Numbered from the stretch's first letter, positions 1 through 6,513 are shown. The stretch: DNA of 11,809 nt from Acidimicrobiia bacterium (GCA_030598025.1 JAUVQS010000037.1:1-11809), one strand, 5' to 3'. The notes: generated by a model from the sequence alone, not told the origin. Program-made: numbers and translations.

Positions 1-1
1 C

Positions 2-70
2 ATCCAGGGCGAGATCACTCGCCGATACAAGGACGGTGTCGCCGACAGCGTCGATCTTCTCTCCGACTGA
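2..70 (+). CDS. 3' end of an unidentified upstream gene (partial)
   Basis: Reading from base 2 gives 22 codons ending in TGA at 68-70, with C-terminal residues GEITRRYKDGVADSVDLLSD. Third codon positions are G or C in about 18 of 22 codons, like the real genes here. It stops 7 bases before the ATG of the asparaginase gene, the spacing expected for consecutive genes of one operon. The fragment is too short to identify. It could be chance, but the codon bias and position favour a real gene tail. Confidence 0.5.
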   Translation: MQGEITRRYKDGVADSVDLLSD

Positions 71-77
71 TCGGCAC

Positions 78-1016
78 ATGATCGCCCGGGTCGTCCGATC
101 GGGGGTCGTCGAGGCCACCCATGACGGTGCCGCGGCAGTTGTCGGCGCCAACGGTGAGGTCATCTCCGCGTTTGGTGACATAGACCGCCGGTTCTGCGCC
201 CGATCCGCAGTCAAGCCTTTCCAGATTCATACGTCTATCCGATTCGGAGGGGAAATGGCCCCGGAGCACGTCGCGGTGGCGGCGGCCAGCCACGGTGGAG
301 ACCCTGTGCACGTCGCTATCGTTGCCGAGATCCTCACCGACGCCGGTTTGGATGAATCGGATCTGCGATGCCCGGCTGCTTGGCCTCTCTCCCCGGAGGC
401 AGCCCGCCGGGTGGCGGACGCGCCGGGGCCCCGTCGCATCTGGCACAACTGCTCGGGCAAGCATGCTGCCATGCTGAGGGCGTGTGTGGCTCAGGGATGG
501 CCGGTCGAGTCATATGTCGACCCGGACCATCCACTTCAGCGGGCGAACTTCGATTTGATAGCGGAAGTGACCGGCGAAGATCCCGGGCCGGTCGGAGTAG
601 ATGGGTGCGGTGCTCCCGTCTTTCAAGTGTCAACACTGGGTTTGGCCCGCGGATTTGCGCGCTTCGCTTCCGAACCCCGCCTCCGAAGCATCTGGACCGC
701 TATGCACCGATTCCCGATGCTCGTGTCGGGTGTCGATTGGGCCGATGCCGCCATTACGAGAACCCTCGATGTGGTGGCCAAGCGCGGCGCCGAGGGGCTT
801 CTTGGAGTCGCGGTCAGAAATCGAATGGGACTCGCTGTGAAAGCCTGGGACGGGGCGGCGCGAGGTGCCGGGGTTGGAATGGTGGCGGCCCTGGATCAGT
901 TGGGACTCCTGACGCCCGCCGCGCGCCGGCAACTGGAAACGGTGGGGCGGCCTGTCGTTTTGGGCGGAGGTGTTCCCGTAGGACATGTGGAATCAATGCT
1001 GGAACTCGATCAATGA
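78..1016 (+). CDS. L-asparaginase II family protein (Rhizobium etli AnsA-like)
   Basis: Predicted to hydrolyse L-asparagine to aspartate and ammonia in the cytoplasm. The 312 residues match the asparaginase II family (PF06089), not the E. coli-type enzymes. The serine/lysine pair lies in RSAVKPFQ (Ser43, Lys46), the metal-site cysteine and lysine in HNCSGK (Cys125, Lys128), and the second cysteine in DGCGAP (Cys177). These match the known R. etli residues in order and spacing. The family start (a VRSGxVE-like segment) begins just after the ATG at 78. An in-frame GTG at 36 would add 14 residues and overlap the upstream gene tail, so it is less likely. The stop overlaps the next ATG (ATGA, 1013-1016), indicating translational coupling. 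Family assignment is firm; substrate is by homology. Confidence 0.88.
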   Translation: MIARVVRSGVVEATHDGAAAVVGANGEVISAFGDIDRRFCARSAVKPFQIHTSIRFGGEMAPEHVAVAAASHGGDPVHVAIVAEILTDAGLDESDLRCPAAWPLSPEAARRVADAPGPRRIWHNCSGKHAAMLRACVAQGWPVESYVDPDHPLQRANFDLIAEVTGEDPGPVGVDGCGAPVFQVSTLGLARGFARFASEPRLRSIWTAMHRFPMLVSGVDWADAAITRTLDVVAKRGAEGLLGVAVRNRMGLAVKAWDGAARGAGVGMVAALDQLGLLTPAARRQLETVGRPVVLGGGVPVGHVESMLELDQ

Positions 1017-1927
1017 AGACGCACACGAACTGGAATAGCCCGGGCTTCTTGCTCCCTCCGTTGGCACCCGCCATCGGCCCGTTCGGGCTGCCCGGATTCC
1101 TATCGGCGGTATGGAGCAGCCATGCGCCTGAGTCGGCCGATCTGTGCATTGCCGAATCCAGCGATGCGCTAATCGCGCTCGCCTTCAGACGGGAGCGGCT
1201 CGAGTTCGTTGGGCATCGAGATCTCGTCGACTACCGCAGCCCTCTGGGCGCCGGCACCCCCGAACTCGTCAGGGACCTGGTGGATTCCGTTCCTACCGGA
1301 ACCGCAATACTCTTCGATTCGCTGCCGGCAGAAGCCGCCGAGCCGATCGGCGCAGGGCTCTCCCAATTGGGGCTCGACTTCGTTTCCACCATGCATGCCA
1401 CTGCCGCGGTATTGCTACTTCCTGCTTCGTTCGATGACTACCTGATGTCGATCGGGAAGAAGGAGCGTCACGAACTCCGTCGCAAGCGCCGCCGTTTCGA
1501 AGCATCCACCGGGCCCCTCGAGTTGGTGCGAACGTCCGAGAGTAGAGGCCTGTTCAAGCAGTTCATTGGGCTCCATCGCCGATCTGAAGGAGAGAAGGGG
1601 AGGTTCATGGCACCCGGCATGGAACTCTTCTTTGAGGCGCTATTCGCATTGCCTGGCTGGGGCCTCGATGCTCTTCTCACGGGAACAGGAGAAGTGGCGG
1701 CCGCCGCCTTCGGGTACCTAGACGATTCTGGCTATTACCTCTATAACTCGGCCTTCGATTCTCAGCTTCGCCACTTGTCGCCCGGGCAGGTGATGCTCGG
1801 GGCCATGATCGAGCGTGCGATTGAGGAGCAGCGAATGATCTTCGACTTCCTCAAGGGCGACGAGGCCTACAAATATCGGCTTGGGGCCGTCGAGCGGCCG
1901 CTGTATGAGATCGCCCTGGTCAGATGA
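1013..1927 (+). CDS. GNAT-fold acetyltransferase, CelD/BioF2-like (Acetyltransf_6)
   Basis: A 304-residue protein resembling the CelD/BcsL-type or FemAB-like GNAT family (PF13480). Diagnostic features are a basic stretch after DDYLMSIGKKERHELRRKRR (141-160) and the C-terminal segment FDFLKGDEAYKYRLGA, the usual end of this family. Members transfer acyl groups to sugars, peptidoglycan precursors or other small molecules; the substrate here cannot be read from sequence. The start is the ATG at 1013, inside the ATGA overlap with the asparaginase stop. A longer in-frame reading exists upstream, but it lies entirely within the asparaginase gene. The stop likewise overlaps the next gene (1924-1927). 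It is not an obvious MshD (mycothiol synthase), despite its MshA-like neighbour. Cytoplasmic; no signal peptide. Confidence 0.82.
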   Translation: MKTHTNWNSPGFLLPPLAPAIGPFGLPGFLSAVWSSHAPESADLCIAESSDALIALAFRRERLEFVGHRDLVDYRSPLGAGTPELVRDLVDSVPTGTAILFDSLPAEAAEPIGAGLSQLGLDFVSTMHATAAVLLLPASFDDYLMSIGKKERHELRRKRRRFEASTGPLELVRTSESRGLFKQFIGLHRRSEGEKGRFMAPGMELFFEALFALPGWGLDALLTGTGEVAAAAFGYLDDSGYYLYNSAFDSQLRHLSPGQVMLGAMIERAIEEQRMIFDFLKGDEAYKYRLGAVERPLYEIALVR

Positions 1928-3129
1928 TCAACAGAGTCGCCTTCTTGAGCTACCACACCTGCCCGCTGATCCCGCCTGGAACCGGGGATGCGGGGGGCAT
2001 GAACGTCTACATCAACGAACTCGCCTCGATGATGGTGACTCGGGGTGTTGAGGTGGATGTGTTCACCAGAAGAACGGGCGACGAGGATCTCGGTGTAGTC
2101 GAGGCTCTCGGCGGGTATCGGGTAGTTCACGTGACCGCCGGTCCTTATGAGAAGCTCTCGAAGGTTGCCAGCGCTCCGTTTCTGGCGTCCTTCGCGGGAG
2201 CCGTCGCCGGTTTCGGTGGCGAATACGATCTGCTGCATTCCCACTATTGGTTGTCCGGATGGGCGGGATTGCTACTCAAACGCCGCTCGGGGCTTCCCCT
2301 CGCCAATTCGTTTCATACGCTCGGACGGGTGAAGGACGCCTCGAGGCGAAGTGGCGAACCGCCGGAGAGCTTGCTCCGCATCGGAGCGGAGCACGATGTC
2401 ATGGCCGGCTCGGATTGCGTGATCGCGTCGACACCGGCTGAAGCCGAGGACCTTCTGGACCACTACGGGGCAGACCCAACTCGACTGTGCATCTCGCCAC
2501 CAGGAGTTAACCACAGCATCTTCACTCCCGGCGATCGGGGTCGGTCGCGGCTGGAACTCGGGATCCCATCCGAGGTACCCGTTGTGTTGTTTGTCGGAAG
2601 GGTGCAGCCACTCAAGGGAATCGATGTCGTGGTGGATGCCTTTGTACGCGTCCGGCAGCGGTATACCGATGCCAGGTTGGTGATCATCGGCGGACCGAGC
2701 GGCCCGCTGGGTGGAGATGAACTGCACCAGGCTCGCGGTCTGGTGGCAGCTGCCGGCCTCTCGGAGAGCGTCGATTTCAGGGATCCGGTTGAGCATCCAA
2801 CGCTGGCCGGCTACTACCAGGCTGCCGACGTCCTGCTCGTCCCATCTCGGAGCGAGTCTTTTGGCCTGGTGGCCGTTGAGGCCCAGGCGTGTGGCCTTCC
2901 GGTGGTCGCGGCCAATGTGGGCGGTCTGTCTTATGCGCTCGCTGATGGCTCATCGGGGATTCTCGTCGACGGGTGGAATCCGGCGGACTACGCCGACGCG
3001 GTCGAGTCGATTCTGAGCGACCACGAGTTGGCGGCACGCCTCTCCAAAGGTGGGATTGAACACGCCGACCTGTTCTCCTGGGGAACCACCGCCGATCGCT
3101 TCTTCGAGCTCTACGACGGGATCACGTAG
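1924..3129 (+). CDS. mshA: GT4 glycosyltransferase, MshA-like (D-inositol-3-phosphate glycosyltransferase)
   Basis: A 401-residue GT-B glycosyltransferase. MshA joins N-acetylglucosamine from UDP-GlcNAc to 1D-myo-inositol 3-phosphate, the first step of mycothiol synthesis. MshA-type signatures are PGTGDAGGMNVY (18-29), HSHYWLSG (105-112), FHTLGRVK (130-137), the donor-binding VGRVQPLKG (Arg226, Lys231) and the retaining-GT4 pair Glu311/Glu319 in ESFGLVAVEAQACGLPVV. It is somewhat shorter than typical MshA. Translation is probably coupled to the GNAT gene through an ATGA overlap. Other mycothiol genes are not in the window, so a paralogous GT4 acting on another acceptor, or a sucrose-phosphate-synthase-like enzyme, remains possible. 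The family call is certain; the specific reaction is likely. Confidence 0.8.
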   Translation: MINRVAFLSYHTCPLIPPGTGDAGGMNVYINELASMMVTRGVEVDVFTRRTGDEDLGVVEALGGYRVVHVTAGPYEKLSKVASAPFLASFAGAVAGFGGEYDLLHSHYWLSGWAGLLLKRRSGLPLANSFHTLGRVKDASRRSGEPPESLLRIGAEHDVMAGSDCVIASTPAEAEDLLDHYGADPTRLCISPPGVNHSIFTPGDRGRSRLELGIPSEVPVVLFVGRVQPLKGIDVVVDAFVRVRQRYTDARLVIIGGPSGPLGGDELHQARGLVAAAGLSESVDFRDPVEHPTLAGYYQAADVLLVPSRSESFGLVAVEAQACGLPVVAANVGGLSYALADGSSGILVDGWNPADYADAVESILSDHELAARLSKGGIEHADLFSWGTTADRFFELYDGIT

Positions 3130-3132
3130 AAG

Positions 3133-3170
3133 ACGTATTGCGTATCACGTACCACGTACCTTGTACCACG
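3133..3170 (+). repeat. Degenerate heptanucleotide tandem repeat, GTACC type (left)
   Basis: Reading in sevens from 3133 gives acgtatt, gcgtatc, acgtacc, acgtacc, ttgtacc, then a partial unit. The GTA core recurs every 7 bases. It begins four bases after the stop codon of the MshA-like gene. A related array in the same orientation lies at 3361-3395. Confidence 0.75.
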
Positions 3171-3179
3171 AGGACGCGC

Positions 3180-3226
3180 GGAAAGGCGGCCTCGCGTTTC
3201 CTCCCCTCGCGACGCCGGAGGCGTCG
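3180..3226 (+). terminator. Two adjacent hairpins downstream of the mshA-like gene
   Basis: GGAAA (3180-3184) pairs with TTTCC (3197-3201), with a further GCG/CGC inside a single mismatch. CGACGCC (3210-3216) pairs with GGCGTCG (3220-3226) over a 3-base loop, 7 perfect pairs. They lie 50-100 bases past the stop codon of the three-gene run, so they are candidate transcription end signals. No U-tract follows, which is common in high-GC actinobacteria. Confidence 0.4.
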
Positions 3227-3233
3227 TGTTGGG

Positions 3234-3295
3234 TCAACATAGAAGGACCTGTCAGATCAACACTGCAAGGACGAGGCCAGGTCTTTCTATGTTGA
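3234..3295. repeat. 17-bp inverted repeat with 28-base loop
   Basis: Left arm 3234-3250 (TCAACATAGAAGGACCT) and right arm 3279-3295 (AGGTCTTTCTATGTTGA) are complementary at 16 of 17 positions. The loop is 3251-3278. The arms are less GC-rich than their surroundings, unlike a usual actinobacterial terminator. It could be a structured RNA, a REP/MITE-like unit or a terminator. A smaller hairpin, CTCGCC/GGCGAG (3307-3312 with 3317-3322), follows at once. Confidence 0.7.
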
Positions 3296-3360
3296 GGGGA
3301 GGTGCACTCGCCGGCAGGCGAGGGCGGAGGGGGATCCGGATACCTGTGTGCAGATTCTTC

Positions 3361-3395
3361 AAGTACCAAGTTCCAAGTACCGAGTACCAAGTACC
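3361..3395 (+). repeat. Degenerate heptanucleotide tandem repeat, GTACC type (right)
   Basis: Five consecutive 7-base units: aagtacc, aagttcc, aagtacc, gagtacc, aagtacc. It has the same orientation and core as the array at 3133-3170, so the two flank the hairpin cluster as direct repeats of one unit family. Confidence 0.85.
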
Positions 3396-3438
3396 TCTGC
3401 AGCGCGAAAAAAGACCTTCAGAAACTTGTTGACAGGCT

Positions 3439-3533
3439 CTTGTGCACAAGCCCCTGTGGAAACCTGTGGATTCTGTGGATATCGTGCAACTGGTTGGCAA
3501 GTTAGATCCAGTTAACATGAACTGACTGTTATT
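3439..3533. promoter_or_regulatory. DnaA-box-like cluster next to an A+T-richer segment
   Basis: Four near-consensus DnaA boxes (TTATCCACA or TTGTCCACA) fall within 45 bases. TTGTGCACA (3440-3448) lies in the 12-bp palindrome CTTGTGCACAAG (3439-3450). On the opposite strand are GTTTCCACA (3455-3463), GAATCCACA (3465-3473) and ATATCCACA (3474-3482). Matches are 7 to 8 of 9. Bases 3501-3533 are about two-thirds A+T, unusually rich for this DNA. This resembles part of a replication origin or a DnaA-binding locus, but no dnaA, dnaN, rpmH or gyrB gene is in the window. None of the boxes is perfect. Confidence 0.4.
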
Positions 3534-3694
3534 GCGCGAGATCGAAACGCCCAAAATGACCCAAATAGACGGGTTGACTGAGCGGGGGATCCTCCGTAGG
3601 TTCGAAGGTGCAAAGCCCAAGGTGCTGCGGCCGTGGGGCGTCCTGACAGGGGAAGTACGGGGAGCGTCCGGCTGGGTTCCTTGGGCTATTGCAT

Positions 3695-3731
3695 TCCTGA
3701 GCCTTCAGCCATCAGCCTTCAGCCCTGAGCC
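3695..3731 (+). repeat. Degenerate heptanucleotide tandem repeat, CCTTCAG type
   Basis: Five units in sevens: tcctgag, ccttcag, ccatcag, ccttcag, ccctgag, then cc. The unit differs from the GTACC type. Its reverse complement (CTGATGG-like) resembles the array at 5549-5588, so the two may belong to one family in opposite orientations. Confidence 0.8.
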
Positions 3732-3732
3732 G

Positions 3733-3749
3733 GGTCACGTCCCGTGACC
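3733..3749 (-). terminator. Terminator-like hairpin downstream of the CAP gene
   Basis: GGTCACG (3733-3739) pairs perfectly with CGTGACC (3743-3749) over a 3-base loop. It lies about 35 bases beyond the stop of the minus-strand CAP gene. There is no clear T-tract. Confidence 0.4.
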
Positions 3750-3767
3750 AGGCGCGATCGGATGAAG

Positions 3768-3788
3768 ACTCGCGACCCGCGACTCAGT
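3768..3788 (+). repeat. Short heptanucleotide repeat, ACTCGCG type
   Basis: Three units, actcgcg, acccgcg and actcagt, run into the last codons of the CAP gene. It is short and would be unremarkable alone; it is listed because four clear 7-bp arrays lie nearby. Confidence 0.4.
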
Positions 3789-4515
3789 TCACGCAGAATA
3801 TTCGGAGTCCCGGGGCGACCATCAGCCCACCAGTGCAGGGATGGATGACCCGGTATTCGACCGACATATGACCGGCGGCGACGGTCGGAGTTTGGATGAA
3901 GAACGGTGTCGGAGAGGCGCTGGCGGTCTTCGGCTGCGTCGTTGTTGTCGTGGGCGATCTCGAAGCGCTCGATGTCGTGGTAGTGGTCGTTGTGGGCGGC
4001 GATGGAACGGTGGTTGTGGTGGTTGTCGTCGTGGTAGCGGGCGGTGCGACCGTGGTAGTGGTGGGTGGATCGACCAGTCCGTTTGGCCCAAGCATGAAGA
4101 CAACGGTGATGTACAGGTTTCCGTCGGGGGAGCGGTCGGCGCCGATTCCGATGTAGTTGTAGTTGCCGACGATGTTGGCCAGGTGGCCCGGCGATTCCAT
4201 GAAAGCTCTATGGAGGCGATCCGCATTGGGGCCGACGCCAACGTTCTCGCCCAGCGTCGACCATCCCGTGGTCACGGATGCCAGGTTGGGGTTGTGGCTT
4301 ATGTAGCCGTCGCCGATCATCGAGCCGGTCCACGCCCGGGCATCGTCGACGAGGTCCCAGTAGACATCGAGAGTGTTCAGGCCTCGGGCGGTTCGTTCGG
4401 CATTGATGAGCGACACCATGGAAGATTCATCGCCAGAAGCGGCGCTTGCGAGGCTCGCAAACCCCAAGACCGTGACTGCCAGCAGCAGCCATGAAATGAA
4501 TATCCGCCGAATCAT
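3784..4515 (-). CDS. Secreted CAP/SCP-domain protein with Thr-rich linker
   Basis: A 243-residue exported protein. Residues 1-26 form a signal peptide (basic MIRR, hydrophobic core, ASA-A-like cleavage site). Residues 30-143 are a CAP domain (PF00188). Its four usual cavity residues are present: His74 (YISHNP), Glu90 (LGENVG), Glu107 and His111 (MESPGHLANI). A Pro/Thr linker (about 150-205, with runs of up to nine Thr) leads to a C-terminal tail with two Cys (227, 241) that may form a disulfide. There is no sortase motif or C-terminal membrane segment. Bacterial CAP proteins are extracellular and mostly of unknown biochemical role. It lies 63 bases after the Clp1-like gene on the same strand. 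The linker codons give a GGT/GTT-rich tract on the plus strand (about 3901-4068). Confidence 0.88.
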   Translation of the reverse strand: MIRRIFISWLLLAVTVLGFASLASAASGDESSMVSLINAERTARGLNTLDVYWDLVDDARAWTGSMIGDGYISHNPNLASVTTGWSTLGENVGVGPNADRLHRAFMESPGHLANIVGNYNYIGIGADRSPDGNLYITVVFMLGPNGLVDPPTTTTVAPPATTTTTTTTTVPSPPTTTTTTTSSASRSPTTTTTQPKTASASPTPFFIQTPTVAAGHMSVEYRVIHPCTGGLMVAPGLRIFCVN

Positions 4516-4578
4516 GGTTTGATCTATCCGCCCTTGTCCCTGTAGTTATCGGCAGGAACGGGGAGGACTTGACCACAA

Positions 4579-5469
4579 TCAGCGGTCGAGGCCGAACATC
4601 ACCTCTCGAAGGTTTACCCTTTGTACCTTATGGTTTTTCAGGTCGACGCGGAGCGATCCGAGACGCAGTCCTTGCATGCCTTCACCACAATTAGTGACAA
4701 CGCGTAGCACGCCCTCGTCGTACTCGAGCGCGCCGAGGCCGAGGCACCGGCCTTCGCCATCTTGCACTCCTACCAGCACGCCGTTGAGTCTGGCGAAATC
4801 AAGTCCGGCTGAGATCGTCGGTGCAAACACCGTCGGCCGGACACGCCAGCGCTCGAGCGGGTCTTCGAAGGCGACCGCGAATCCGGCTTGTCGTAGTTCA
4901 GATCTCTCGTGGGGGGAAACGGGCGCGACTTCCGGGTCGACCGGCAGCGTTTCGACTCGACCGGCAAAGAACCTGCGGAGCATGCCGATCACCGGCTCCA
5001 TTTCAGCCCCACGCTGCAATGCCACGACGAGTTCGGGACGGCACAGTTCCATCTTGTGGTATTTCAATGTTTGTCCTACAACGCCGGACACGGCTCCCGT
5101 CGTGTCGATCACGACGAGATCGGCAGAGCGCCGGCCGACGTCGACCAGCGTGGCGGTGGCGAGGACTTGCTGGAGCACGAGTCGCTCAGGGCTGGTCGAT
5201 CCGACAACCCGGAGTTCGACGGCTTTCGATAAATTGTCGAGATCGTCGGCTGAGTTGATCCAGCGGAGCCCGACGCAAGTTGGAGGGCCGACGGTGCTCT
5301 GGCCGACATCCGCATCCACGTACGCGATCGACTTACCGGCCTTCACACCTTCGGTCATGATCTGATGAGAGAGAGTCGTCTTCCCGGTATCTGGCGCACC
5401 GACCAGCATCACTACGCCACCGGCGGCAGCTGTGTCCGCGGCGAGCTGAGCATGCTGGATCTCTGTCAT
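4579..5469 (-). CDS. Clp1/Grc3-type P-loop polynucleotide kinase homologue
   Basis: A 296-residue cytoplasmic protein with the Clp1/Grc3 nucleotide-binding fold (PF16575). Walker A is GAPDTGKT (24-31). The family motif VDADVGQSTVGPP (51-63) and a segment beginning VVIDTTGAVSG then GQTLKYHKMELCRPELVVAL follow in the family order. Eukaryotic and archaeal relatives phosphorylate the 5'-hydroxyl of RNA or DNA. Bacterial relatives (often named Clp1/GlmU family) are poorly characterised, so the substrate is unknown. The C-terminal 100 residues form a second domain (VNLREVMFGLDR end) that I cannot name. The ATG at 5467-5469 is the only sensible start. The gene is divergent from the SAM hydrolase gene. 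Family assignment is strong; kinase activity is inference. Confidence 0.8.
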   Translation of the reverse strand: MTEIQHAQLAADTAAAGGVVMLVGAPDTGKTTLSHQIMTEGVKAGKSIAYVDADVGQSTVGPPTCVGLRWINSADDLDNLSKAVELRVVGSTSPERLVLQQVLATATLVDVGRRSADLVVIDTTGAVSGVVGQTLKYHKMELCRPELVVALQRGAEMEPVIGMLRRFFAGRVETLPVDPEVAPVSPHERSELRQAGFAVAFEDPLERWRVRPTVFAPTISAGLDFARLNGVLVGVQDGEGRCLGLGALEYDEGVLRVVTNCGEGMQGLRLGSLRVDLKNHKVQRVNLREVMFGLDR

Positions 5470-5548
5470 GCGGTCATGGTACTTCCAGCTGGAGGGTGTC
5501 TTGTTCGCTAGGCGATTTGGCTGCCCTTTGTCCTGTCACCCCGCGCAA

Positions 5549-5588
5549 TGTCTGGCTGATGGCCAAAGGCTGATGGCTGATTGCTAGG
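5549..5588 (+). repeat. Degenerate heptanucleotide tandem repeat, CTGATGG type
   Basis: Units in sevens from 5549: tgtctgg, ctgatgg, ccaaagg, ctgatgg, ctgattg, then ctagg. It lies in the divergent gap just before the SAM hydrolase start codon (5597), so it occupies the space where a 5' leader would be. Confidence 0.8.
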
Positions 5589-5596
5589 TTCGGGCT

Positions 5597-6409
5597 ATGC
5601 CCGAACCACGCCCCATCTCCTTCCTCTCCGACTTCGGGCTCGACGACGAGTTCGTCGGCGTCGTGCACGGCGTCATTGCCCGGATTGCACCAGAAGTCAG
5701 AGTCATCGATGTCACCCATCGCGTTCCGCGCGGCGACGTGAGAGCGGGTGCCCTGGCGCTCATGAGGGCGATTCAGTACCTGCCGGAGGGTGTGGCGCTC
5801 GCCGTCGTCGATCCGGGTGTCGGGACGGCGAGAAAGGCGATCGCGGCCGAGACACCGTGGGGGTACTTCGTCGGCCCCGACAATGGACTGCTGTCTCCGG
5901 CGGCGGCGATTGTTGGGGGATCTGTCCGGGCCGTAGCCATCGAGAATCCTGAACTCGTCCTTCCATCGTCGGGAGCTACCTTCGACGGTCGCGATCGATT
6001 TGCACCTGCCGCCGCAGCGCTCGCCTCGGGTCAAGCCTCGCTCGATGAGTTGGGCCCGGCGGTCCATCCAGACGACATTGTCCCGATGGTGCTTCCGCTT
6101 CCGGAAATCGGTGAGTCGTCCATAGAAGGGGAGGCCTGGTGGGTCGACTCGTTCGGCAATGTTCAGCTCAACGTCGGACCTGAAGACCTCCACGAGGTCG
6201 GTCTGTCAGAAGGTCGGCCGGTCGAGGTGATCGTCGGCGTGCTCAGGCGAAATGCTACCTGGGTTCGTTCATACGGTGATGTTGAGGTGGGAACGCCTCT
6301 GCTCCATGTCGACTCGTCGGGGATGCTCGCTCTTGCCGTCCGGGAAGGAAGCGCGACCGATTTCTTCGTGCTGAGGTCGGGAAGTCGGGTGACGCTCAGG
6401 AAGCCATGA
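5597..6409 (+). CDS. SAM hydrolase / SAM hydroxide adenosyltransferase (DUF62 family)
   Basis: A 270-residue protein of the DUF62 family (PF01887), related to fluorinase and chlorinase. Characterised members split S-adenosylmethionine with water to adenosine and methionine. Motifs are FLSDFGLDDEFVGVVHGVI (9-27), VVDPGVGTAR (70-79), GPDNGLLSP (93-101), GRDRFAPAAA (131-140) and DSFGNVQLNV near the start of the C-terminal domain. Of the catalytic Asp-Arg-His triad of the Pyrococcus enzyme, Asp72 and Arg79 are present. The residue before GRD, usually His (FHGRD), is Asp130 (codon GAC, 5984-5986). Activity may therefore be altered. The ATG at 5597 places the SDFG motif at the normal distance from the N-terminus. 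It is divergent from the Clp1-like gene. Confidence 0.85.
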   Translation: MPEPRPISFLSDFGLDDEFVGVVHGVIARIAPEVRVIDVTHRVPRGDVRAGALALMRAIQYLPEGVALAVVDPGVGTARKAIAAETPWGYFVGPDNGLLSPAAAIVGGSVRAVAIENPELVLPSSGATFDGRDRFAPAAAALASGQASLDELGPAVHPDDIVPMVLPLPEIGESSIEGEAWWVDSFGNVQLNVGPEDLHEVGLSEGRPVEVIVGVLRRNATWVRSYGDVEVGTPLLHVDSSGMLALAVREGSATDFFVLRSGSRVTLRKP

Positions 6410-6488
6410 TCTGGCTGATCTGGATCACGGCTGCGATCAAGATGACGGCGAGCAGAGTGATAATGGCGATGGTCGTTCCCGGGCGCAT
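6396..6488 (-). CDS. Possible 30-residue single-pass membrane protein
   Basis: A short minus-strand frame from ATG (6486-6488) to TGA (6396-6398) encodes MRPGTTIAIITLLAVILIAA and ten further residues. This is one hydrophobic segment with a positive N-terminus, the look of many small bacterial membrane proteins. GC in third codon positions is high (25 of 30). It overlaps the 3' end of the SAM hydrolase gene by 14 bases. I see no clear ribosome binding site. A competing plus-strand frame starts at 6406 with AGGA just upstream, so this call is tentative. Confidence 0.38.
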   Translation of the reverse strand: MRPGTTIAIITLLAVILIAAVIQISQIMAS

Positions 6489-6513
6489 CGGTGCCGCAGC
6501 ATACTCTGAACGC

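Larger units (their letters stand above)
3130..3783. other. Long non-coding stretch with hairpins, heptad repeats and DnaA-box-like cluster
   Basis: About 650 bases between the end of the MshA-like gene and the end of the minus-strand CAP gene. No reading frame here has recognisable protein content. In order it holds a GTACC-type 7-bp tandem repeat, small hairpins and a 17-bp inverted repeat, a second GTACC-type repeat, a DnaA-box-like cluster beside an A+T-richer segment, about 160 bases with no clear structure (3534-3694), a second heptad family, a terminator-like hairpin and a short third heptad repeat. The main elements are listed separately. Confidence 0.8.

Noticed and set aside
368..1012. 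Longer N-terminus for the GNAT protein inside the asparaginase gene
   Set aside because: It overlaps a well-supported gene in another frame, has low-complexity Arg/Gly content, and the ATG in the ATGA overlap is natural.
3133..3395. CRISPR array
   Set aside because: Units are 7 bases, degenerate and directly abutting, with no unique spacers and no cas genes.
3590..3620. tRNA-like T-arm around GGTTCGAA
   Set aside because: The flanking bases do not form the required stem and there is no acceptor or anticodon arm.
3532..3747. 71-residue plus-strand frame in the non-coding stretch
   Set aside because: Its C-terminal part is just translated heptad repeat and the rest matches nothing I know.
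3841..4494. Long plus-strand frame opposite the CAP gene, rich in Arg, Gly and Val
   Set aside because: It is the antisense of the CAP gene and its Thr linker, without any protein motif.
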